A DNA stretch of 64,000 bases from Hysterangium stoloniferum. Lineage: Eukaryota; Basidiomycota; Agaricomycetes; Hysterangiales; Hysterangiaceae. The position numbers were made by a program, and so were the translations under genes. Positions within the stretch are counted from its first letter, which is position 1, and each line of letters starts with the position of its first letter. Of the stretch, positions 56,704-64,000 are shown in pieces. The notes beneath the pieces were generated by a model. The model searched no databases. It saw nothing but the letters and a program-made list of their open reading frames with translations, and was not told where the DNA came from. Where the stretch lies: contig WHVD01000127.1 in the NCBI GenBank assembly GCA_015178975.1, positions 124,001-188,000 of the forward strand, in the 5' to 3' direction.

Positions 56704-59700
56704 CTATTGCTGAGGTCCAGATCCCCCATTATAATGTTGTGTGGGAGAGGGAACGGGCACTGGAAGCGAAGGCGGGAAGTGATTCAGCGGTGCAGGCTGT
56801 AGTGGACGATGACGCCCATTGGACAGGACGGTAGATGTAGCAGCCGCCGTCGCAGCGGCAGCGTATGACTGAGTCCCCGAACCACCCACACTACCAGCCC
56901 ACGCCTGCTGGCTATATTGCGATTGATGCGACCAAGTACTTTGCTGCGCAAGCGGTGCGGGCACAGTCGGTCTGTAATGCGACTGCACGGGCGGTAGTTG
57001 GGCCGGATTAGCGGCAGAATCACGCGATGGACGGTAAGCCCCAGAGCCGGCCGAAAAATTAGAAAGATACATATTAGGTCCGGCAGAGTAAGGAGGGACG
57101 GGAGAATAAGTAGAAGGCGACGGTGCGAGAGTGTGTCCACGGGGTTGAGTTGTCCCCGGAGGAGCATATACATCATTACCACTACCTCCACTGGTAGCGG
57201 ATGCTGGGTGTGGCGAAGCATAATGCACCATGGGATATGATGGATGATGACCTTGGGGTGGTAAGGGATAGCCTCGTCCGTTGCCATACACAGCTGCTGC
57301 CGGTGCGGCGGGTGGTTTGGGTGGTTTTCCTTTAGTAACAGCGACTCGCGTAGGTGCGACACTATTAGTGACTATAGATTGGCCATTGTGCGCATTCCGC
57401 TGTGGCGCCTGTGTCTGTGAATATGTAGGAAGGTGCGACGAGGACGCCTGTCCTGCTCCCGAACATGATTTACAGATGAAATCCTCTAGCTCCCAATTCC
57501 GACGGGGTCGGCCAGCGATAAAATCAGACTGATCATAACAACGAATATGTTGCCACTTGTTACATTTTCCACAGCTCATTAGTTCTTGGCCATCATCCTA
57601 TCGAGAAAGAAAATCGGATCAATGTGTTAAAGTATGAGGGAAAAGGACTTACTAGGTTCATTCCGCGTCTGTGGCATATTTCACAGTCAAGTTCCCAAGC
57701 CTCATCCTCCTTCGGTGTTTGCGTTCCACTCCTAGAGACGTTGACGACGAACTTGACAGGAGTAGGCGTCGGAGTATTTCCATTCGTCACAGGAGACGCC
57801 TTCTCATCGCCGTCAATATCCACCTTCACACTAAACGAATGGTCAGTTGATGTCGATGTCTCACGAACCGCCATCCCTTTACGTACTCATGTATCGTTAT
57901 CCCAGCCTTCTCTCTAATACGAACAGACCTCATACTCTCCAGCTTTTGCCGTTCTTCCTCCTCCTTCTTAGTGCGTGCTTCCCACCGTCTATGACGTTCC
58001 AGCTCCTTTTCCTCTTCAGCTTTGCGCCTCGCTTCTTCGCGTTCAGCCTCGCGGACACTCTCCTTTACGGCCAGTCGCGATGAGCGTTTTCGTGACACCA
58101 CGGCTTCTTCCATGATTTGTTTGCGCACGTCAACCTATGAGTAAAGCGCTCAGTCATGATTCAAACTAAAGCAGCGAACCACCTACCTTTAAGACTTCGG
58201 TGACCATGGGTACTAAGTGGTTAACCAAGAGTTTGTAGAATGCCTTCTCCCCACGATGGGTTGAATTTTCGAATTGCTTCGGAAATTCTTCCCATTCTTG
58301 TAGGGTGATGCAGACCTAAAGTCCCAACTGAGCTTATACGAAAACTATGAACAGCGATACTCACTGTCTCCCAGGTTTCCTTGCTAGGTGTTGAATAGTC
58401 TTGAAATGGAGTCGGCGACCGCACTTCCTCCTCCTCCTCCTCCTCCTCCTCCTCCTCCTCCTCCTCGTCATCTTCTTCAACCACGTCGTCGTCGTCGTCA
58501 TCTTCTTCAACCACATCGTCATCTTCATCCGGAAGGTCAGAAAGATCGCTAAGACTCGTCAGCTCCGAGATATCATCCAATGATCTCGGTACAACTTCCG
58601 AGGTTGCAAACCTTCCCCTGCTCTTTCCCTTCCCTTTACGGTCATCACCAGACCCCACATAATCAGACCCCTCATCGTCATTCTTCAACCACTCTTCAGG
58701 GATCTCTTGCCAGAGCTCTTCCTCCTCCCTGCCTCGTAGCCGTGAACTCACTCGCGTCCCCAACGGTTTCGACTTGGCTTGGGTGGGTAACCCAGCAGCT
58801 CGCGAGCGTGTTTCGCGTACTGGTCGACGAGCAGACGCCGGCGGACCCCTTAGTTTTGCATTAGCAGGCTTAGGCGGGGGTGGAGCAGGTTTGGTGCTCG
58901 CTGAGGGAGCGATGCGTGTACGTTTGGCCGATTTCCGCCCGTTGCTGGCAGACGCAGCAGGGTGTTTACGTTTTTTGGACTTGGGAGCGCGTTTGCGGGA
59001 AGGGGCTTGTTGCATCCAGAGTCGGTTGCCTGCGGGTAATCAGAATGGGCATAGAATAGGTATGATAATGTTTTTACTAGACAACATACCTCCAATTAAC
59101 CAGTAACCGTTCCCTTTGGCATCATAGGCAATAGGCTGGATACGCTGTGAAACATGTAAGGCAAGGAATGACAACTGCGTGAAAAAGGGCGGTCTACCCA
59201 ATTAGCTAATTCATCATCATCCCTCATTCTGGACCTTAGGCTACTAGGATTATGGAACTGCCATTCGCAAAGAGCGTGGAATAGATCTAGCTTATCCATT
59301 ATAACCAAGGATTCAAAATCAACTGGTTCGTCATCCGTTCCCATAAGGTTTTCTTCGGGAGCCCGCTTGAGAGATTGTCTACGAAGCTGATGTTGCCAGT
59401 CCTCTAAACTACATTAAACGAGGTGTGAATATGAGTTGACAACGTGTGGCTGTGAAAACATACATCATTCGTTTATCATGAGGGGTAAGACTCATTAAAA
59501 GGCGCTGCATGACGGTAGGGAGCACGGCATACGTCCCTGAAACTAAATCATCTTCAAGCTCCTAAAAAAAGAGTGAGCATTGCGGGGAACGCGATTGTGT
59601 CATGGTACAGCGCGTTTTCACGCGTGGGGATATAGCAAAAATGATACGCACTTGAAGTTGGATCTCCTCAAGATGAAGAACGGGGTTAAATGTAAATAAA

Positions 59701-60141
59701 AAGTGGCTTAAATAGGCCCATTTCCAGTTCCTTCTGAGAGCGAACAGTTCAGCTGATGGTGCTGGGGGCTGCGGTGGGGCTATATAAGAGTTTTAAGTGA
59801 AGACTCGTATGTGTCTGCGAAAACAACAGAAAGCGGCAGATACGTACGGACGGATATGTTGCGGTTAATACGCATTGGTTTGGGCAACTGGATGCGGATT
59901 TATAGATCACAATTTGACCGCTTCACACGCTCTCGCAACTGCGCGAAGCTAAGCAAAAAGTCGGACTCGACCTCAATGGTACAACACAAATACTAATGAA
60001 GCTCTGAAAGATAAGATATTGCTCGTTGTGGTTGACGATGAGGAGAGTACAATGTCAGTGTGGACTTGTAATGGTAGTTCGGGGCGTCTGTCTGAGTTAC
60101 AATTACTTGGGGACCTGCATTTCCCCCGGGACATCAGCCAT
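56704..60141 (-). CDS. WHIM-motif and PHD-finger chromatin protein
   Basis: Many-exon nuclear protein. An N-terminal WHIM/DDT-type region has RRNWKWAYLSHFLFTF (about 59700-59745), an SGTYAVLPTVMQRLL block (about 59500-59545) and IMDKLDLFHALCEWQF (about 59260-59310). It continues to PIAYDAKGNGYWLIGGNRLW (about 59030-59150 across an intron). A Lys/Arg-rich stretch follows, then a long acidic run (Glu/Asp, about 58410-58560), a charged coiled coil (about 57850-58110) and a PHD finger. The PHD cysteines are CEICHRRG, then CGKCNKWQHIRCY and CKSC (about 57475-57700), in C4HC3 order. The tail is Pro/Ser/Gln-rich and ends SGPQQ. Similar mushroom proteins are linked to ISWI/CECR2-type remodelling. The 5' end is uncertain: MADVPGEMQ at 60141 is the best start I can see. 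Confidence 0.75.
58427..58466. repeat. (CCT)n microsatellite inside the chromatin gene
   Basis: About 13 uninterrupted triplets, read on the minus strand as an in-frame poly-glutamate run; a second GTC repeat nearby encodes Asp. Triplet length can vary without breaking the frame. Confidence 0.9.
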
Positions 60142-60360
60142 CTTCGCCTCTTTTCTCATTCGCTTCCTTCCCCTCGCCCTTGAAGACTTTGATTTTACTA
60201 TAGGAAGTGGAGGTTGGTACCTACGGCGAAAATCGCTATTTAGAAACAGGCAGCCGTCGGGCAGCAAATATTGCCTTACGTCGCACCCCTTTCTTCCAAC
60301 TCTGGACGAGCGCTCACGCTCAGTGTTACCTTAAGATGTGCCGTGAACTTTTGTCGTAAG

Positions 60361-61001
60361 CTAGAAAAGAGAATTTAAATTTAAATTAAATATGGCATTT
60401 AACTGCACGTACAAGTCCCCGCCAGCTAAAGCTTGCCGTAGATTCTCTGCGTCATCCTGTTCAACGTCTTGCGGATCCACCAGCCCCAAAGCTTCCAATG
60501 TTGACAATTCATTGTACTGATGCAAACCCATACGTAGGGAATCAGCAACTAACCGTCCGTCTGCGCCTCGACGTTCTAGAGCCCATTTGCCGTATTCTCG
60601 TCGGATGATTTCGACGACACTAACAAGTTTGATCGTAGTTGCAGTCGGTGTGGCTAATTTGCGTTTCTTCTTAGGGGACTCTTCATCAACGAGTGTATCG
60701 GTATTAGGTTCAGGAGCAGGTTGAGATTCCACATTGATGACCTTCGCTGCAACCTGCCTTTCATGTGGGACAGGAAATGTATGTAAAACTAGAGGCCGTT
60801 GAGGGTTTTCCTGGATGTGCACTCCCATGAAAATGAGCTTCCAAGGTGAAAATGAAGTTTCCGAAAACTCACCTGCAGAAACTTCAAAGCAAACGCAACA
60901 AATGAACGCATCTTAGCGTGTGCGGTGACCCGCATTTCATGTGGCTCATTGGATATTGTATTGATGGACGAATTGCCTTCAATTTCTATCTCTTCCGCCA
61001 T
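60361..61001 (-). CDS. Alba-like nucleic-acid-binding protein (Rpp20/Rpp25 superfamily)
   Basis: Two exons. The first gives MAEEIEIEGNSSINTISNEP and EMRVTAHAKMRSFVAFALKF. A roughly 60-bp intron (GTGAGT...CAG, about 60811-60871) leads to ENPQRPLVLHTFPVPHERQV. The pattern of a basic strand, the AHAKMRSFVAFAL helix, then VLHT and later IKLVSVVEIIRREYGKWA matches the Alba fold, with an inserted disordered acidic and KKKRK segment between strands. A C-terminal extension (LGLVDPQDVEQDDAENLRQA...) ends LNLNSLF. Alba-fold proteins bind RNA or DNA and include RNase P/MRP subunits; which one this is cannot be said. It is whole and likely nuclear (KKKRK). Confidence 0.75.
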
Positions 61002-61233
61002 GTTGAAAGCAAGTTGAAGTTTTAAACTCAGCTATCGGGTGGCTTGCCGTTATGCAGTATCTTTAGAGACGGATCATCCGAGCTGATCCCCACAGAGCGC
61101 TAATATAACGCCGGACACATCACGTGAAGGATCATGTGATGTTACATGTCACATGACTTGATGCCGGTAACCGGAAGACGATCGCGATGTTCTTAAAGTG
61201 TGCAGTATTGTAATACTACTATTTGGTACTTAA

Positions 61234-61336
61234 TAGAGAGTATTTAATGGAATATTAGCAAATTGAATTGTTCCTGATATTCATATCAGGATCACCATTC
61301 AGTTTGCTAATATATATTAGTTGCAAATACTCTCTA
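61234..61336. repeat. 103-bp foldback element
   Basis: Three nested inverted repeats share one centre: TAGAGAGTATTT/AAATACTCTCTA (perfect, 12 bp, outer), ATATTAGCAAATTGAAT/ATTCAGTTTGCTAATAT (16 of 17, middle), CCTGATAT/ATATCAGG (perfect, 8 bp, inner). Together they make an almost complete hairpin. It is either a very small MITE or a structured regulatory DNA about 230 bp upstream of the Alba-like gene. Confidence 0.8.
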
Positions 61337-61454
61337 ATGGCTAGTTTCATAATTCTTCACACACTTGGAAAAAGGAATATATACTTGTATGGTTTAATAG
61401 GAACCTTGGTGCGAAAGAGCGCCGTTTTTTAACAAAATAAAATAATTACCCCCC

Positions 61455-61530
61455 ACAGAAGTTGAACCCACACCTTAAGACTCTTGCCCGGTCAGGGGGG
61501 ATGTAGAGTCCCACACTGAGCCAACGAGAC
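61455..61530 (-). ncRNA. tRNA-derived fragment or SINE head (A and B boxes)
   Basis: On the minus strand TGGCTCAGTGTGG (61511-61523) fits the RNA polymerase III A box and GGTTCAACTTC (61458-61468) is close to the B box, 42 bp apart. The acceptor stem does not pair and the anticodon arm is unclear, so it is not a working tRNA. A decayed tRNA or the head of a tRNA-derived SINE are both possible. Confidence 0.35.
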
Positions 61531-62016
61531 TTAAATAACAGTGTGCACATGGTAATACATACTGAACCACAACATCACTGTTGTTACGTTCTGCACTTAT
61601 GTCGCCAGATTTACCGGCTAGGCGCCCGCGGTGTGGGACCGGGGGTAAGGCGCGCGGGCGCCGCGTTTGGGTGCTGTCCCGTCCGTCTTGCGTCTTGCGG
61701 CGCGTTGTCTCTTTATAAAAAAAAATTTTGAGGCTGAGACTGAAAGGACTTAGCGTAAAAATTTCACGTCGAAACCGGCTGAGATTTGAAAGGAACGACC
61801 TAAAAAGGGATGGGTATGGGTATGGGTGTTTGGGGGCGGCCGAGGGGGATACTCCCCGGCTGCGGATAATCCGATCGATCGATCTAAGGCTAGGCTAAGG
61901 CTTAAGCTACGTAAGGGGACGAGCGCATGTTTTTCCGCGGTGAGGGGGGAGCGAGCTGCCCATTCTTTTTGATTTAGCTAGGTGATATTGAATAATGTAT
62001 GTACAGTATATATGGT

Positions 62017-64000
62017 TTAGACTATTGCGCTTGATTCCAGAGAGCGGTACTTGCTGTTTCGTGGCTTGGAGAGACCCTTAGCCTTCCGGTCACGTTGAAT
62101 TGCATTAAATAATGCCGTAAATCCTTCCATGGCTTCAGGCCAGGCCTGATGAAATGCAGCTTCGTCACCCTTAAACCTGGGGGAAAATATCGTGTTGTTA
62201 ACATTCGAGCCTCTTTTCCTTTTTTTTTTCCGAAACATACCTTTCAAGGAACTCAGTCGCAACAAGTTTGCGCTGATAGTACACCTGTCCGTACATTTTC
62301 TTATATCTGCCTTTTATCCATTTTTGATTCCAGTCTTTGAGTGGAGGTGAGTTCTTGACACTCGGGTCACCTTTCAACCAGTGATCCACCACTTGTCTCC
62401 ATCCGGGTGGCACATCCAGATGGTCCTTTCTCGGCTTTATGATTTTAGGGATACGCAAAAACTCATCTGGCTCATCTGGGCTCTGCGAAGAACTGCCACC
62501 ATTCACTTCCCACTGTGATCTCGACACCGCCGGTTGAATGCCAGTGGAAGATGGCATCGTCGAACTGCACATGCGCCGCTCCCCTTGGTGCACTGCCCCA
62601 TCACAAGTTGCACTTGGGCATCTATGACTATGACATGTTGTTGCCTGGAAAGTTTGGGCAAATTCATCAAGTCCCGCCTTGAGAATCTGTGTCATGGATG
62701 CAACAGTGGGCACTTGCAGACTGCCACTCTCATTGAGGAGGGATGTGCTCCTCTCAGACTTTATAGGACATAATGCATCCCCGTGACCGTCCTCATAGTG
62801 GTAAAGTTCATCCAGTAAGTATCGAATCAACATATCTCGCTGTTGTTATACACATATAATATATGTATAATTTAATAAATAAATAAACCACTGATAAGGA
62901 AAGGATACATTGTAAGATACTTACGTGTTCGCCCTGAGCCCATCTACCCCACCAGCGGATTGTTGTGAGACTCCAGCATTTGCCGATCGGTGCGTGCATG
63001 AATCTATACTGTGCGCCACCTCGACGAAAGCAGTGGGTCGTTAATCGGGTGGTACCCAACTCTATATTGGCACCTTCCGCAAACTCGTCAAGCCACTTTT
63101 GGATCGTATCATGAGATATGGGCACCTCAGGCTGTACAGTGCCCATTGAAGTTACACTCGGAAATATAAAATCATTTGGCTCCAGTTCGCGACCATATAC
63201 GAAAGCTTTGAGAAAGTTCATCCAAATATTCATGTGGAAATGCATGTCTACTGAAGGCATCTCTGGTTGCAGATGAATTTCGTATTTATGGCCTAGATAG
63301 AACAACTATGTATATATCAATTTGATTAGATTAATTAAATTATCAAAAAGGACATACTTTCAAGATCACCCTCTCGACTCATTTGATGTTGCCAGCCTTT
63401 TCGCTGCTCAAGGTGACATTCGTCGTATTCCCACTGATACTCATCCTGCATTCGCATGCGCTGCTTATAGTGTTTGGCTCGGAGTTTCGCAAGTTCAAAG
63501 TTCCTGCACACTAGTAAGAATGTATGTGTATATATAACAATTGGTGGTGCCACCTACCTTGTCCAGAGTGTCCAACCGCTGGAAGCAAAAGCTCGCATCA
63601 ATAGGTGCTTTGTCACTTTGAGTTGCACTTCCACAAAATGGTTTAAGGAGGGTATGATTGAAGAAAGCACTTCTTGTGGGCATTCCTGTTCAGACCAAGC
63701 CATTATACGGTCCATATATTCCTTTGACATTGCTGCAGAATGCTGCCATTTCCCTAGAGCGGCATCTCTAGCAATTACAGCATTGACAATCTCTCTGACC
63801 TCAGGGGCATGTGCTGGATTCCCTCTTGCAATTTTCTTTTCTGGGTCCCAATGCCATTGCCCATGATATAATCTATTTGGATCCCTGCAAATTTATTTCA
63901 AATTCTGCGTGATCAACCAATTTCCCAGAAAGACAACTCCCAAAGCACTCACGAATTATCCCAGAACTTCTTCCAAGCTGCATGAGTTTGTTCTGCAATC
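62017..64000 (-). CDS. Crypton-like tyrosine recombinase with GCR1_C domain, partial at window edge
   Basis: Minus-strand multi-exon gene running off the right edge, so the N-terminus is missing. The middle part carries the tyrosine-recombinase catalytic pattern RLTTHCFRRGGAQYRF (HxxR), then IRWWGRWAQGEH and, across an intron, DMLIRYLLDELYHY with a candidate nucleophile Tyr (about 62800-63050). The C-terminal part is a GCR1_C-type DNA-binding domain: PPGWRQVVDHWLKGDPS, PLKDWNQKWIKGRYKKMYG and QRKLVATEFLER, then FKGDEAAFHQAWPEAMEGF. It stops after SLESSAIV. Recombinase plus GCR1_C is the known make-up of fungal Cryptons, DNA transposons that move by a circular intermediate. Within the window I see no clear break, so it may be intact. 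Confidence 0.75.

Larger units (their letters stand above)
61002..62016. other. Intergenic region with foldback, tRNA-like scrap and GC-rich block
   Basis: About 1 kb between the Alba-like start and the Crypton stop. It contains the 103-bp foldback at 61234-61336, a tRNA-like promoter pair at 61455-61530, and a GC-rich stretch at about 61590-61960 with GGGTATGGGTATGGGTG near 61810. No host exon is supported. Confidence 0.6.

Noticed and set aside
58401-58583. Plus-strand leucine-rich open frame over the (CCT)n tract
   Set aside because: It is the mirror of the poly-Glu run in the WHIM/PHD gene on the other strand.
61455-61530. Functional tRNA gene
   Set aside because: The acceptor stem does not pair and the T-stem and anticodon arm are poor, so only a tRNA-derived fragment is claimed.
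1-64000. CRISPR arrays, bacterial operons or riboswitches
   Set aside because: Short introns, eukaryotic gene families and LTR elements show a fungal nuclear sequence; no regularly spaced short repeats were seen.

Overview
The window looks like a filamentous basidiomycete, most likely an Agaricomycete. Host genes are broken by many short introns of about 50-60 bp. A DUF6533 membrane protein is present, a family I know mainly from mushroom-forming fungi. The repeats are Ty1/copia and chromodomain Ty3/gypsy elements, Tc1/mariner, a Helitron scrap and a Crypton. I cannot name the species.

Layout. At 1-2969 lies the left-truncated end of a Ty1/copia element (minus strand). At 3.8-16.4 kb is a tailoring-type metabolic cluster: three paralogous class I O-methyltransferases (two plus, one minus) and two paralogous, convergent cytochrome P450s. 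No polyketide, peptide or terpene synthase is visible. At 17.5-26.2 kb come a DUF6533 membrane protein, a secreted or vacuolar S10 serine carboxypeptidase, and a gene whose open frame joins a gamma-glutamylcyclotransferase (AIG2/GGCT) domain to a class V PLP-dependent aminotransferase/C-S lyase-like domain. At 26.2-31.6 kb are a decayed Helitron helicase piece and a tight divergent pair, PITHD1-like and a TUG/UBX-like protein.

From 31.6 to 55.1 kb is a repeat archipelago. It holds a young, nearly whole copia element with matching 361-bp LTRs and a 5-bp target duplication, several solo LTRs with target duplications, two families of Tc1 remnants, a Russian-doll nest of solo LTRs (43.2-45.6 kb), and a gypsy chromovirus (45.7-54.0 kb). 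The chromovirus carries an antisense coiled-coil/Cys-cluster coding segment and has a further LTR inserted in its left LTR. Housekeeping genes resume at 55.5-61.0 kb: APC10/DOC1, a WHIM/PHD chromatin protein and an Alba-like protein. The right edge (62.0-64.0 kb) is a Crypton-like tyrosine-recombinase gene with a GCR1_C DNA-binding end.

How the genes may work together. The methyltransferases and P450s would decorate a scaffold made elsewhere. The carboxypeptidase, GGCT and PLP lyase-like activities next door are, in principle, the three steps that dismantle a glutathione S-conjugate to a free thiol: removal of Gly, removal of gamma-Glu, and C-S cleavage. A link between this trio and the P450/O-methyltransferase cluster is inference only. 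The fused GGCT-PLP frame is read directly from the sequence.
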